Positions 54,437 through 64,000 of a DNA stretch of 64,000 bases are shown here, piece after piece. This DNA is from Pseudomonas peli (lineage in GTDB: Bacteria > Pseudomonadota > Gammaproteobacteria > Pseudomonadales > Pseudomonadaceae): NCBI RefSeq assembly GCF_900099645.1, contig NZ_FMTL01000001.1, positions 1,612,001 to 1,676,000 on the forward strand. The letters are read 5' to 3'. Position numbers and translations under genes: made by a program. How positions within the stretch are numbered: position 1 is the stretch's first letter; every line of letters starts with the position of its first letter. A model generated the notes under the pieces. The model worked only from the letters and a program-made list of their open reading frames with translations, ran no database searches and was not told where the DNA came from.

Positions 54437-57400
54437 TCATGCTCCTCCCCCTTTGCGCCGCATCAACCAGTAGGCAGCCGGCAACACCAGCATCGACAGC
54501 AACGGTGCGGTGATCATCCCGCCGACCATCGGTGCGGCAATTCGCTTCATTACTTCAGATCCCGCTCCCTCGCCCCAGAGGATCGGCAATAGACCGGCAA
54601 TGATCACCGCGACCGTCATCACCTTCGGTCGCACGCGCAGTACCGCCCCCTCTCGAATGGACTCAAGCAAAGCAGGACTATCTGTGCGCCCCGCTTCAAC
54701 TCGGGAATGCCAGGCGTTTTGCAGGTAGATCAGCATGATCACCCCGAACTCTGCCGACACCCCAGCCAGCGCAATAAAACCGACACCAGTGGCCACCGAG
54801 AGGTTGAATCCCAGCCAGTAGAGCAGCCAGACACCGCCGGTCAGGGCGAACGGTAACGTGGCCATGATCAGCAAGGCCTCGCCCAAACGATTGAAGGTGA
54901 GATAGAGCAGCACGAAGATAATCAGTAGTGTCGCCGGAACCACCAAGGTCAAGCGCGCATTAGCGCGTTCCAGGAACTCGAACTGCCCCGAGTAGGAAAT
55001 GGTCATGCCCGCATCTGGCTTCACAGACTCGGCCACCCGCTGCTGCAGCTCACGTACGGTCGACGCTAGGTCACGGTCGCGGACATCGACATAGACCCAA
55101 CCGGAAAGACGCCCGTTTTCGCTGCGCAACATCGGTGGTCCTTCGCTCAGGCTTATGTCGGCCACAGAGCCGAGTGTGATCTGCTGGCCTGCTGCCGTAA
55201 GGATGGGCAACCGTTGCAGCGCCTCGGGGCTGTCTCGCCACTCTCGGGGGTAGCGCAAATTGATCGGATAGCGCGCCAAACCTTCTACGGTTTCACCGAT
55301 GTTGCTGCCACCAATCGCCCCTGACACCACCGCCTGGATTTCATCGACGTTCAGGCCATAACGTGCTGCGGCCAGGCGATTGATTTTTATATCCACGTAA
55401 CGCCCGCCAGTCAGTCGTTCAGCCAGCGCCGAACTCACCCCCGGTACCTGCTTGGCTACCCCTTCGATCTCACGGGTGATGCGTTCAATATCGAGCAACG
55501 AAGTGCCGGCAACCTTTACCCCGATAGGGCTCTTGATACCGGTGGCGAGCATGTCGATGCGGTTGCGGATAGGTGGTACCCAGATGTTCGACAGCCCAGG
55601 GACTTTTACCGCCTGGTCCAGCTCATCAATCAGCTTCTCCGGTGTCATGCCATCACGCCATTGATCGCGTGGCTTGAACTGCACCGTGGTCTCGAACATC
55701 TCCAGTGGCGCGGGGTCGGTGGCGGTCTCCGCTCGGCCGGCTTTGCCGAACACTTGCGCCACCTCCGGCACGCTGAGAATCATGCGGTTGGTCTGTTGCA
55801 GCAGCTGGGTTGCTTTACTTGCGGGCAGGCCGGGTAAAGCCGAGGGCATGTACAGTAGGTCGCCTTCGTCCATCGCGGGCAGGAACTCACCGCCCAGCCG
55901 ACTTAGCGGCCAGAGACTGGAAAGAAAGATCAGGAGTGCCAACACCAGGGTTGTCTTCGGCCATACCAGCACCGCTTCAAGTACCGGCCGGTAGGCCGCG
56001 ATCAGCCAACGGTTCAGTGGGTTCTGCTGCTCATTGGGGATATGCCCGCGTATCCAGTAGCCCATCAGCACCGGTACCAGAGTGACTGACAGCCCTGCAG
56101 CAGCAGCCATGGCGTAGGTTTTGGTAAAGGCCAGCGGACCAAACAGCCGGCCCTCCTGGGCTTCGAGGGTAAACACCGGGAGAAACGACAGGGTAATGAT
56201 CAACAGACTGAAGAACAGCGCAGGGCCGACCTCGGCAGCCGCCTTGCCGATCACCTGCCAATGCGTGTCGCCTTGTAGGCGCTCGTTCGGATGCTGTTCT
56301 TTCCACGCTTCGATGTGCTTGTGGGCGTTCTCGATCATCACCACGGCTGCATCGACCATGGCACCAATGGCGATGGCGATACCGCCTAGGGACATGATGT
56401 TGGCGTTGATGCCCTGATGACGCATGACGATAAACGCCATAAGGATGCCGAGCGGCAGGGTAATGATCGCCACCAGCGAGGAGCGCAGGTGCCAGAGAAA
56501 GATCAGACAGACCAGGGCGACGACCCCAAACTCTTCCAGCAGCTTGAAGCTGAGGTTGTCGATAGCCCGGTCAATTAACTGGGAGCGGTCATAGGTCGTC
56601 ACCAACTCGACGCCCGCAGGTAAGCTTGCGCGTAAGCTGTCCAGCTTCTCTTTTACTGCACTGATCACCTCGCGAGCGTTCTTGTCCGAGCGCATGATCA
56701 CCACACCACCGACCACTTCGCCTTCACCATCTAGCTCGGCTATACCGCGGCGCATCTCCGGGCCGAGCTGAATGCTTGCTACCTGGCCAAGCAAAATCGG
56801 TATACCGGTCGGTGACGTGCGCAACGGTACATTGCGAAAGTCCTCCAGGCTTTCCAGATAGCCAGAGGCGCGCACCATGTACTCACGCTCGGCTAACTCA
56901 AGGACGGCGCCCCCGGCTTCCTGGTTCGCCCCCTGCAACGCCGCCTCAATCTCCCGCTGAGTTACACCGTAGGCAACCATCTTCTGCGGATCGAGCACGA
57001 CCTGATACTGCTTGACCATGCCGCCTAATGTGGCGACTTCCGCCACGTTAGGTAGGCTTTTCAGCTCGTACTTAAGAAACCAGTCCTGGATTGAGCGCAA
57101 CTGCGAGAGGTCATGTTTGCCGCTGCGATCCACCAAGGCATATTGGTAGATCCAGCCCACGCCAGTAGCGTCGGGGCCAAGGGTGGTGGTGACCCCATCA
57201 GGCAGTCGATCCTGCGCCTGGTTGAGGTACTCCAGTACGCGGGAACGTGCCCAATAGAGATCTGTACCGTCCTCGAATAACACGTAGACAAACGAGTCGC
57301 CGAAGAACGAATAACCACGCACGGTCTTCGCACCTGGCACAGAAAGCATGGTGCTAGCCAACGGATAGGTCACCTGGTTCTCGATGATCTGAGGGGCCTG

Positions 57401-57565
57401 TCCTGGGAAGCTGGTGCGGATGATCACCTGAGTGTCGGAGAGATCCGGTAAGGCATCTAGTGGCGTGCTACGTAAAGACCAGATGCCCCAGGCAGTGATA
57501 AACAGGGTCGCCAACAAGACCAGAATGCGGTTGCCAATTGACCAATGGATCAAGCGCGCGATCAT
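54437..57565 (-). CDS. cusA: Heavy-metal RND efflux pump CusA
   Basis: The 1042-residue inner-membrane pump matches the HME subgroup of RND transporters, with 12 hydrophobic segments in two groups and the signature [22 protein letters not shown] in the fourth segment. Met residues in the periplasmic cleft fit the Cu(I)/Ag(I)-specific CusA type. Its start overlaps the cusB stop by four bases. It moves copper from the periplasm through CusC to the outside. Confidence 0.95.
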   Translation of the reverse strand: MIARLIHWSIGNRILVLLATLFITAWGIWSLRSTPLDALPDLSDTQVIIRTSFPGQAPQIIENQVTYPLASTMLSVPGAKTVRGYSFFGDSFVYVLFEDGTDLYWARSRVLEYLNQAQDRLPDGVTTTLGPDATGVGWIYQYALVDRSGKHDLSQLRSIQDWFLKYELKSLPNVAEVATLGGMVKQYQVVLDPQKMVAYGVTQREIEAALQGANQEAGGAVLELAEREYMVRASGYLESLEDFRNVPLRTSPTGIPILLGQVASIQLGPEMRRGIAELDGEGEVVGGVVIMRSDKNAREVISAVKEKLDSLRASLPAGVELVTTYDRSQLIDRAIDNLSFKLLEEFGVVALVCLIFLWHLRSSLVAIITLPLGILMAFIVMRHQGINANIMSLGGIAIAIGAMVDAAVVMIENAHKHIEAWKEQHPNERLQGDTHWQVIGKAAAEVGPALFFSLLIITLSFLPVFTLEAQEGRLFGPLAFTKTYAMAAAAGLSVTLVPVLMGYWIRGHIPNEQQNPLNRWLIAAYRPVLEAVLVWPKTTLVLALLIFLSSLWPLSRLGGEFLPAMDEGDLLYMPSALPGLPASKATQLLQQTNRMILSVPEVAQVFGKAGRAETATDPAPLEMFETTVQFKPRDQWRDGMTPEKLIDELDQAVKVPGLSNIWVPPIRNRIDMLATGIKSPIGVKVAGTSLLDIERITREIEGVAKQVPGVSSALAERLTGGRYVDIKINRLAAARYGLNVDEIQAVVSGAIGGSNIGETVEGLARYPINLRYPREWRDSPEALQRLPILTAAGQQITLGSVADISLSEGPPMLRSENGRLSGWVYVDVRDRDLASTVRELQQRVAESVKPDAGMTISYSGQFEFLERANARLTLVVPATLLIIFVLLYLTFNRLGEALLIMATLPFALTGGVWLLYWLGFNLSVATGVGFIALAGVSAEFGVIMLIYLQNAWHSRVEAGRTDSPALLESIREGAVLRVRPKVMTVAVIIAGLLPILWGEGAGSEVMKRIAAPMVGGMITAPLLSMLVLPAAYWLMRRKGGGA

Positions 57566-59022
57566 TGGCTCGCTCCTTGTTTAATGAGCTGCTCAACGAA
57601 TAATCCGGCATCGCTTTGTCGTACTCCAATGCGGACGGCATCGCCTATCTTCAATCCAGCCGAGACTTCTGGCTTGGCCAAATCAAAAACCATGGTCATG
57701 CCTGGCATACCGAGGCTCTCGAAAGGGCCGTGCTCCAGCGTGACCGTTTGATCATCAAGCTCGCGGATCACACCCTGGGACTCATGCAGCGGGGCCTGCA
57801 CGGGCACAGGGTCGCCTACCTGTGCCATCACCCCCTGTAAACTGGCTTCCGAATCAATCAGGAACTGCCCTGAAGTCACCACCGCCTGCCCCTCAGAGAG
57901 GCCCGCAAGCACTTCGAAGCGGCCATCGGCTTCCCGCCCGACCTGGATCTCATGAGGACGGTATCGTCCTTCACCTTCAGCTAGCATGACCAGAGCGCGT
58001 TTACCGGTGCGAATCACCGCCTCGCTAGGAATAAGCAGCACCGGCTGCTCGTCTGCGCTATTGAGCCGCACCGATGCAAACATACCGGGGCGTAACTTGC
58101 CTTCTGGATTGGGCAGCTCACTGCGCACGGTCAGCGTTCGTGTCTGCACGTCGGCACTCGGCAATAGTGCAATCACTCGGCCTTTGAGAGTTTGGCCTGG
58201 AAAAGCAGTCAGGCTTGCACTGATCTGCGCGCCAAGCTGAACCGCTGCGGCCTGGGACTCAGGGATGGCCGCGTCGAGCCAGATGCTCGACAGCCCATTG
58301 AGGCGTGCCAGGTCTTGGCCTGCCGAAACCGCCATGCCAGCGCGTACCTCCAGGGACAGCAACTCACCGCCAATTGGGGTGACCAATGTCTGCAATGCCT
58401 TCGGTTTAAGGGTATGTTGCACATGATCGATCAACCCTTTGGGCATACCCAGCAGGCGCAGGCGTTCACGCGCGGCGTCGACCAGCCGAGCATCACCGCT
58501 CTGCAATACCGCGATGAACTCAAGCTGGGCAGCAGACCACTCGGGTATCAGCAGGTCAGCCAACGGAGTTCCTGCAGGCAGTACATCTCCGGGGGCACGG
58601 CCATATACCCGCTCGACAAAGCCGGCAGAGCGCGCCTGCAAAGTAGCGACTTCGCGCTGGTTGTAGGCCAGTGAACCTACCGCATCGATACCGGACGGTA
58701 GTACTGCCCGTACGACCGTCGAAGTGCGCATGCCTAGGTTCTGAATTGCTTGCGTAGGCACGCTGAGAGCAGTCGTATCCTGCTCAGTGCCGGCATACTT
58801 GGGCACCAGTTCCATGTCCATAAAGGGAGACTTGCCTGGCTGCTCGAAGCGCTGAGTCGGCACCATCGGGTCGTACCAGTAGAGCACCTGACGATCTTCT
58901 GATTTTGCTGCTGGCATCTGATCATGGGATGAGCCTTGCTGGCCCAGCCAGAATCCACCAGCGGTTCCAGCTGCCGCAATGGCCAGCCCGACTAGGCAAT
59001 ACTTCAGAGCGGACGCTTTCAT
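57562..59022 (-). CDS. cusB: Periplasmic adaptor CusB
   Basis: The 486-residue adaptor has an N-terminal membrane anchor or signal, a short Met/Tyr-rich heavy-metal-binding stretch ([29 protein letters not shown]), the barrel-sandwich and helical-hairpin pattern, and a C-terminal CusF-like domain ([19 protein letters not shown]). The CusF-like domain fused at the end can receive periplasmic Cu(I), so a separate cusF gene is not needed. It overlaps both cusA and cusC genes by four bases. Confidence 0.93.
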   Translation of the reverse strand: MKASALKYCLVGLAIAAAGTAGGFWLGQQGSSHDQMPAAKSEDRQVLYWYDPMVPTQRFEQPGKSPFMDMELVPKYAGTEQDTTALSVPTQAIQNLGMRTSTVVRAVLPSGIDAVGSLAYNQREVATLQARSAGFVERVYGRAPGDVLPAGTPLADLLIPEWSAAQLEFIAVLQSGDARLVDAARERLRLLGMPKGLIDHVQHTLKPKALQTLVTPIGGELLSLEVRAGMAVSAGQDLARLNGLSSIWLDAAIPESQAAAVQLGAQISASLTAFPGQTLKGRVIALLPSADVQTRTLTVRSELPNPEGKLRPGMFASVRLNSADEQPVLLIPSEAVIRTGKRALVMLAEGEGRYRPHEIQVGREADGRFEVLAGLSEGQAVVTSGQFLIDSEASLQGVMAQVGDPVPVQAPLHESQGVIRELDDQTVTLEHGPFESLGMPGMTMVFDLAKPEVSAGLKIGDAVRIGVRQSDAGLFVEQLIKQGASQ

Positions 59023-60281
59023 TTCAGGCCCTCCACATAGGCGTAATACAGACTGGCGGAGAGCTGGGTGAGCTGACGCTGTTGTTCGATTTTCCGCAGT
59101 TGCGCCTCGATCAGGTCACGACGGGCATTGATCACAGCTGCCAATTGACCGTTGCCCGCTTTGTAGGCGGCGAGCTCCAGATCCACGCGCTTACTCGACA
59201 AAGGGATAAGGTGTTGTTCGGTACGGTTCAACGTCTTGCGCAGTTGCTCCAGCTCGGCGAGGCCGCTTTCCAGTTCGGCTTGGTGAGTGCGCCGCAGCAC
59301 CTCCTGTTCGGCCTCCACCTGGGCCACGCTGTGTTGCTTGGCGTTGATCTTGGGTCCCTGACGAGTGCCGACGAACATGGGCAGGTCAAAGGTGAACTGC
59401 AGCATCACCATGTCACCGAACTGGTTATCGCGGTTGTTGTAGGCGAATTCCACACCCCAGTCGGGCTTCTTCTCGGAAACTGCCTCGGCCAGCTCAGCAT
59501 TAGCTTCGCCCACACGGGCGGCCGCAGCCCGCAGATCTGGATGTTCCCCCAGACGATGCTGCAGGTGCGGTACTTCCAAGCTAAGCACAGGTGGAGTCCC
59601 GGCCAGTGGCTGACTCGCATCATCGCCTACCCAGCGGCGTAACGTGGCGCGTGCAATCGCAACATCACGGTCCAACTCATCGCGTCGGTCCTCAAGCGTT
59701 AAGGCGTCCTGATCGGCCTGAAGAAGCTCACTGGATCGCGCGGAACTGCCAGCGATCAAGGCCTGAACAGCTGAGCGCAGCAGGGTGATCTGCTTATCCA
59801 ACTGAGAGAAAAGCTCAACGCGGCGCTCTGCGTAATAGACATCGAGCCAGCTCAGCGCCGTCTGCCGCTTGGTCTCCAAGACCATCGCGCGCTGTTCCGC
59901 TTCGGCACGAGTCACCGTGGCCTCAGCCAGTTGCCGGCGAGCCTGGCGCTTATGGCTGTTAGGCACTTCCTGCATCAGGCCAATGCGGCGCATGGTCATA
60001 AAGTCGCGATTAAGCGAGTAGCGATCCGGGCCTTCAATCGGCAGGTTATCCACGCCCAGAATCAACTTGGGATCAGGTAGAGCATCCGACGGAAGCACAG
60101 CCTGTTGTGCCGACTCGACTTGGGCCTGCCTGGCAAGATTCTCAGGGGCCGAACGTTCGGCAAGGGCTTGAGCACGGGCGAACGTAAGTGGCTCCGCCTG
60201 CGCGGTGAGAAAGAAACTCACCCACAGCACGACAACCAGCACGCCCGAACAGCCACAGCGTGCGATAAGGAAAGCAGACAT
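59019..60281 (-). CDS. cusC: Outer-membrane channel CusC (TolC family)
   Basis: The 420-residue product has a signal segment (residues about 10-28) and two TolC-type repeats with long coiled-coil helices. It forms the outer-membrane exit for the CusBA pump. It is the first of the three cus genes, and the Cys-rich gene at 60372 lies 90 bases upstream in the same direction. Confidence 0.9.
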   Translation of the reverse strand: MSAFLIARCGCSGVLVVVLWVSFFLTAQAEPLTFARAQALAERSAPENLARQAQVESAQQAVLPSDALPDPKLILGVDNLPIEGPDRYSLNRDFMTMRRIGLMQEVPNSHKRQARRQLAEATVTRAEAEQRAMVLETKRQTALSWLDVYYAERRVELFSQLDKQITLLRSAVQALIAGSSARSSELLQADQDALTLEDRRDELDRDVAIARATLRRWVGDDASQPLAGTPPVLSLEVPHLQHRLGEHPDLRAAAARVGEANAELAEAVSEKKPDWGVEFAYNNRDNQFGDMVMLQFTFDLPMFVGTRQGPKINAKQHSVAQVEAEQEVLRRTHQAELESGLAELEQLRKTLNRTEQHLIPLSSKRVDLELAAYKAGNGQLAAVINARRDLIEAQLRKIEQQRQLTQLSASLYYAYVEGLK

Positions 60282-60371
60282 GCTTTCGTCTCCAATGACG
60301 GTGATCGATGCCGCCTAAATGCAGGCGACAACAGAACGCTCCCTTAGCGGAGCGCATTTCAGATCAGAGCA

Positions 60372-60710
60372 TCAGGAGACGCGTGGTGGACGCCAAAGAC
60401 CGGCGGGCTCTCGTTGAAGTAGCCGCTGTATCAGCGCTGTTTGCGGGGAAGCATGCAATGGAGCGAAGGGTTTGATCACCACAGTTTGCAGCAGACCACT
60501 GGTTTTGCATTCCTGGCCGGATTTGCAGGGCGATTTGCTGCCTGAGCTGGAGGTGTCGCTCATGTCCTCACAGCAAGGGGCCTCACTGCCGGCATGATCC
60601 ATATCGGCAATGGCGCTTTGCATCGGGCACGGCTCAGCTGCCGGCATGCTGCCGAAAGCTGGCAGCATCAGGCTGAGGATCAAAGCCAGGACCAAGGAAA
60701 GCCGATACAT
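60372..60710 (-). CDS. Small Cys/Met-containing exported protein upstream of cusCBA
   Basis: The 112-residue product has a signal peptide (MYRLSLVLALILSLMLPAFG) and seven cysteines placed as PCPMQ, APCCEDM, SPCKSGQECKTS. It resembles DUF2946-like small proteins seen before copper efflux genes. It is likely the first gene of the cus transcript and may capture periplasmic copper. The 240-bp gap upstream (60711-60950) shows no cop box. Confidence 0.7.
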   Translation of the reverse strand: MYRLSLVLALILSLMLPAFGSMPAAEPCPMQSAIADMDHAGSEAPCCEDMSDTSSSGSKSPCKSGQECKTSGLLQTVVIKPFAPLHASPQTALIQRLLQREPAGLWRPPRVS

Positions 60711-60950
60711 AGCGGTTGCCGTTAGTGTGTCTGAATGAACATTAGCAGAGCTCTTTTACACAACACAGCGATAAGACGTCCCAGGGGACACTTGATCAAC
60801 AAACTGCATCGCCTGGCCACTGTGCCGATTTAGGGCTCTGCTCTCAGCCGCAATGCTGCGGCGTAGGTAAGCGTGGTACTTAGCTGGCTGATGCGGGCAG
60901 CTTGTTATCCGCTCAACTCTTGGTCCGCTACTACAGAGTCGAACGCTTCT

Positions 60951-61418
60951 TTAGTTAAACCCATTTGCCGCCAAGGTTGCCCAGCGGCGCTGACGGTGGG
61001 CGTAGAACAGGCGCGCAAATAGCCAGACGAACGGAGTGAGGATGCCCGCCTTAATGGTCACGCTATCTCGGTAAAGCGTTCCTCCGTTGACCTCTTGTGC
61101 CGTAATCAGGTGATCCCACTTGTTAATCAGTGGGCTGTAACCGTTGTCTCTAAGCATGAATGTCTGAGCGTTTTCCGTCTGCGGGTAGCTGATTACAATC
61201 GCCTGCCGCCCAATGGGAAGTACGCCGAATAGCTTTAGCCTGACCCAGTAAGTGCCCTCGCTCCAAGTGCTAGGAAACTCTGCGGGAGTCAGCGGGCTGA
61301 AACTCAGTAACGGTGATGCAACCTGACGCAGCAGATGTGGCGTGCGCACCTGGGCGACCACCTCTGCCAATGAGCACGGAAGCTGGGTAGAAAGATCAAT
61401 TTGCATGGGCGCAATCAC
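60951..61418 (-). CDS. SRPBCC (START-like) superfamily protein
   Basis: The 155-residue product reads as a helix-grip fold protein (LSTQLPCSLAEVVAQVRTPH at the start, GTLYRDSVTIKAGILTPFVW near the end), as in SRPBCC polyketide-cyclase-like proteins that bind hydrophobic ligands. No signal peptide. Its start overlaps the end of the DUF3703 gene by four bases, so it is the third gene of the cadA transcript. The role in metal resistance is unclear. Confidence 0.7.
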   Translation of the reverse strand: MIAPMQIDLSTQLPCSLAEVVAQVRTPHLLRQVASPLLSFSPLTPAEFPSTWSEGTYWVRLKLFGVLPIGRQAIVISYPQTENAQTFMLRDNGYSPLINKWDHLITAQEVNGGTLYRDSVTIKAGILTPFVWLFARLFYAHRQRRWATLAANGFN

Positions 61419-61777
61419 CGACTAGATTGGGTTTGCTCGTCATCGGCAAGCAAGGTCTGTAGTTCTTCGGGAACCGGCATGGGCTTGAAAGCACTGATCC
61501 TAGAACGGCCTGTATTGCCGATAGGCACCCAGATTTTGGAGAACAGCAGGGCCGCGAAAATACGTGGTAGTTGTCCCGCGACCTCGCGGTAATCGCCAGT
61601 CTGCCAGCCGAGCACAAGCATCTGCCAGTGTGACCTGGCATGCAGCAGGGGTTGGCGTTGGGTCAGGATGTGCGCGCGCTCTAGCCATTGAAAGGCATCT
61701 GCGCCGCGCTGTTCCTGCATAGCCTGCCGAGCCTGCTGAAAAGCTTGTTCAATCGCGAGTTGCAATGCTGCTTTCAT
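61415..61777 (-). CDS. DUF3703 protein
   Basis: The 120-residue product starts at the ATG at 61775-61777 (MKAALQLAIEQAFQQARQAM). Its sequence (DAFQWLERAHILTQRQPLLH, HWQMLVLGWQ) matches the DUF3703 pattern found next to cadmium and mercury resistance genes. It is helical and soluble, with histidines that could bind metal. It begins 16 bases after the cadA stop. Function unknown. Confidence 0.8.
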   Translation of the reverse strand: MKAALQLAIEQAFQQARQAMQEQRGADAFQWLERAHILTQRQPLLHARSHWQMLVLGWQTGDYREVAGQLPRIFAALLFSKIWVPIGNTGRSRISAFKPMPVPEELQTLLADDEQTQSSR

Positions 61778-61793
61778 CTCCAATTCTCCAGTC

Positions 61794-64000
61794 CTACTTT
61801 TTAAGAAGGCGCAGGCCGTTGAACACCACCAGTAGGCTGACGCCCATGTCTGCAAAAACGGCCATCCACATCGTCGCCTGACCCGTTAGCGTCATGGCGA
61901 GAAACAAGGCCTTGATACCTAACGCCAGGACGATGTTTTGCTTGAGGATGGCTGCGGTTTGTTGAGACAGGCGGATAAAGGCCGGGATTTTGCGCAGGTC
62001 GTCATCCATCAAGGCTACATCCGCAGTTTCGATGGCAGTGTCTGTGCCTGCGGCGGCCATGGCGAAACCGATTTCAGACTTCGCCAGCGCCGGCGCATCG
62101 TTGATGCCATCGCCGACCATTCCTACAACGTAGCCGCGCGCCTGCAATGCTTCAATGGCCTGCAATTTGTCGACTGGTAGAAGGTTGCCGCGTGCCTCGT
62201 CGATGCCTACCTGCTGTGCAATCGCATCTGCGGTGTGCGGGTTATCGCCGGTCAGCATTGTGGTCTTCACGCCAAGCGCGTGAAGCTCATCGATTGCCTG
62301 ACGGCTGGAATCTTTGACGGTATCGGCAACCGCGAACAGGGCAACGGGCCGCTGTGGATTGCACAGCACCACCACGGTTTTGCCTTGGCGCTCAAGACGT
62401 TCGAGTGTCGCTTCCAGCTCGGGTGAGCAAAGGCCAAGTTCTTCCACCAAGCGATGGTTACCCAGGTGGAAATCTATGCCTTCGATGGCGCCTCGCACAC
62501 CGCGACCCAGTAACGCTTCGAATCCCTCAACGGCAATAAACGTCAGGCCATTCTCAGCGGCATGCTTGGCTATTGCCTGCGAAACCGGGTGGTCAGACCG
62601 ACTGGCGAGACTGGCGGCATGGGTGCGGTAGCGTTCTGAGTCCTGTTCAACCAGCGGCATGTAGTCAGTCTGCGCAGGTTTGCCATGGGTAATGGTTCCA
62701 GTCTTGTCGAGTGCCAGAAAGCCAAGCTTGCCGCCGATTTCCAGATAGACGCCGCCTTTGACCAGGATGCCTTTGCGCGCCGCAGCAGCCAGGCCACTGA
62801 CAATGGTGACGGGCGTCGAGATGACCAAGGCGCAAGGGCAAGCGACAACCAGCAGCACCAGGGCGCGATAGATCCAGTCGTACCACGGTGCGGCCATAAA
62901 CAGCGGTGGCACGATGGCGACAGCCAGGGCGAAAAGGAATACGACGGGGGTGTATACCTTGGCGAATTGATCGACAAAGCGTTGAGTTGGCGCACGTGAA
63001 CCCTGCGCCTCTTCGACGGCGTGAATGATGCGGGCCAGCGTGGTGTTAGCTGCGGCGGCCACAACGCGGTATTCCAACGAGCCGGCTTCATTGATAGTTC
63101 CGGCAAAAACCGGGTCGCCAATGGTTTTCTCTACGGGCAGGCTTTCCCCTGTGATCGGTGCCTGGTTGATGGTGGAGTTGCCGGCAGTTACCTCGCCATC
63201 GAGGCCGATCCGCTCGCCAGGTCGAACCCTGACCAATACGCCTAAGGCGATGGTTTTAACCTCAACTTCAAGCCATGAGCCGTCGGCCTGCTGCACCGTG
63301 GCGCGCTCTGGAGTCAGATCCATCAGGCCACGGATGGCATTGCGCGCCCGATCCAGCGACTTCGCCTCGATCAGCTCGGCGACAGAAAAGAGGAACATGA
63401 CCATGGCGGCTTCCGGCCACTGCCCTATCAGCACCGCACCGGTAACTGCGATGCTCATTAACGCATTAATGTTCAGGTTACGATTTTTCAGGGCGATCCA
63501 GCCCTTCTTATAGGTCGTCAGGCCGCACAGCAGAATGGCCAGCAATGCCACGCCGGCCACACCCCACTCAGGAGCAAGCTCGGCGAAGTGCAGCACTTCA
63601 GCCGATACAGCAGCCACGCCTGATAGCGCCAAAGGCCACCAAGCCTTCTTGCGCGGCGCTGCTTGCGCTTCATCGTTTGCTGTTGCTGAACCCTCAACCA
63701 CTGACGTGAAACCAAGGTCGCGAATCGCTGCCAGTGCTGCTGGCAATGCTTCTGCTGTGTGGCTAAACGTCAGTACGCGTTGCAGCAGGTTGAACTCCAG
63801 CGCGCTGATGCCGGGCACTAAGGAGAGTTTGTCGCGGATCAGCTTTTCTTCCGTTGGGCAGTCCATCTGTTCGATTTTGATGCGGGCTTGACCTTCAGCA
63901 GAGAGCGGTTCTGCCTGCATACCTAGGGACGAGATCGCCGCTTCAATAAGAACGGTCGACGGCAAGCTGTGCCATACCCCAAGAACGCGATTGATCAGAT
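61794..64000 (-). CDS. cadA: Cadmium/zinc-exporting P1B-type ATPase, N-terminus cut by the window edge
   Basis: The visible part (about 735 codons) has an HMA-like domain with QMDCPTEEKLI in place of the usual CxxC, the TGE motif (ITGESLPVEK), the membrane CPC (VVACPCALVIS), DKTGTITHG and the SDHPVS motif. The frame stays open to base 64000. Translation before residue Met-Gln-Ala-Glu reads NRVLGVWHSLPSTVLIEAAI, which looks like the end of a first HMA domain. So the true start is outside. DCPTEE with CPC fits Cd/Zn/Pb transport. The regulator (cadR or similar) would be expected further right. Confidence 0.88.
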   Translation of the reverse strand, partial: LINRVLGVWHSLPSTVLIEAAISSLGMQAEPLSAEGQARIKIEQMDCPTEEKLIRDKLSLVPGISALEFNLLQRVLTFSHTAEALPAALAAIRDLGFTSVVEGSATANDEAQAAPRKKAWWPLALSGVAAVSAEVLHFAELAPEWGVAGVALLAILLCGLTTYKKGWIALKNRNLNINALMSIAVTGAVLIGQWPEAAMVMFLFSVAELIEAKSLDRARNAIRGLMDLTPERATVQQADGSWLEVEVKTIALGVLVRVRPGERIGLDGEVTAGNSTINQAPITGESLPVEKTIGDPVFAGTINEAGSLEYRVVAAAANTTLARIIHAVEEAQGSRAPTQRFVDQFAKVYTPVVFLFALAVAIVPPLFMAAPWYDWIYRALVLLVVACPCALVISTPVTIVSGLAAAARKGILVKGGVYLEIGGKLGFLALDKTGTITHGKPAQTDYMPLVEQDSERYRTHAASLASRSDHPVSQAIAKHAAENGLTFIAVEGFEALLGRGVRGAIEGIDFHLGNHRLVEELGLCSPELEATLERLERQGKTVVVLCNPQRPVALFAVADTVKDSSRQAIDELHALGVKTTMLTGDNPHTADAIAQQVGIDEARGNLLPVDKLQAIEALQARGYVVGMVGDGINDAPALAKSEIGFAMAAAGTDTAIETADVALMDDDLRKIPAFIRLSQQTAAILKQNIVLALGIKALFLAMTLTGQATMWMAVFADMGVSLLVVFNGLRLLKK

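Noticed and set aside
61794..63965. A TTG start at 63965 for the cadA-type gene
   Set aside because: The frame stays open to the window edge and the upstream codons read as the end of an HMA domain, so the true start lies outside.
1..64000. CRISPR arrays, insertion sequences, complete tRNA or rRNA genes
   Set aside because: I found no regular spaced repeats, no transposase-like protein and no full cloverleaf. The only tRNA-like sequence is a 19-base fragment.

Overview
The window reads as a Pseudomonas chromosome. The first 18.8 kb are core genes with strong matches to Pseudomonas proteins: a fused nuoCD, and an oxyR-recG-(YbaK/HDOD) order known from P. aeruginosa. The remaining 45 kb is an accessory island for metal resistance with defence genes inside it. 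No rRNA, complete tRNA, CRISPR array, transposase or intact integrase is visible.

Region 1 (1-12467, minus strand) is the respiratory complex I operon from nuoA to nuoM. nuoM is cut by the left edge and nuoN is outside. Region 2 (12735-18769) holds oxyR, recG, a YbaK-HDOD fusion, a DUF2059-like periplasmic protein and a small SCP2-like protein. An unusual nested palindromic element of about 260 bp lies after recG. Region 3 (about 18800-23660) is AT-richer and patchy. It has an orphan OmpR-like regulator with a degenerate receiver, a decayed 700-bp stretch, a helicase plus winged-helix pair divergent from an XRE regulator, and two small orphan antitoxin-like genes.

Region 4 (23729-32774) is a first copper block: a fatty-acid hydroxylase-like gene, an AraC regulator, copRS, a PtrA-like protein, two cupredoxins, a DUF2933 protein, a P1B copper ATPase and a CopZ-like chaperone. 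Region 5 (32881-37111) is a defence cassette: an IetAS-type subtilase/AAA ATPase pair and a lone AbiEi-like antitoxin with its own operator. Region 6 (37496-44924) has a second copper ATPase behind a CueR-type promoter, then a nickel/cobalt block in which an RcnA exporter operon diverges from a HupE-type operon around a CsoR/RcnR-type operator. Region 7 (45005-60710) is the largest copper block: a bufferin-like RiPP operon (bufABC), copAB, a cytochrome c with a His-rich tail, a DUF411 protein, an OprD porin and the CusCBA efflux system. Region 8 (60951-64000) is a cadA-type ATPase with two small partners, running off the right edge.

Together the genes export Cu(I) from the cytosol (two ATPases and CopZ), oxidise or bind it in the periplasm (CopA, CopB, cupredoxins, bufferin, His- and Met-rich proteins) and pump it out of the cell (CusCBA), with parallel Ni/Co and Cd/Zn modules. 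Three small periplasmic genes share the signature AEGGxDR. All three sit behind the same spaced promoter element (TNACnnnnnTGTAAT, 16 bases, TGWCAGG, 10 bases, TAnnnT), which points to a CopR regulon spread over the island. Two other promoters have CueR-type spacing, but no cueR gene is in the window.
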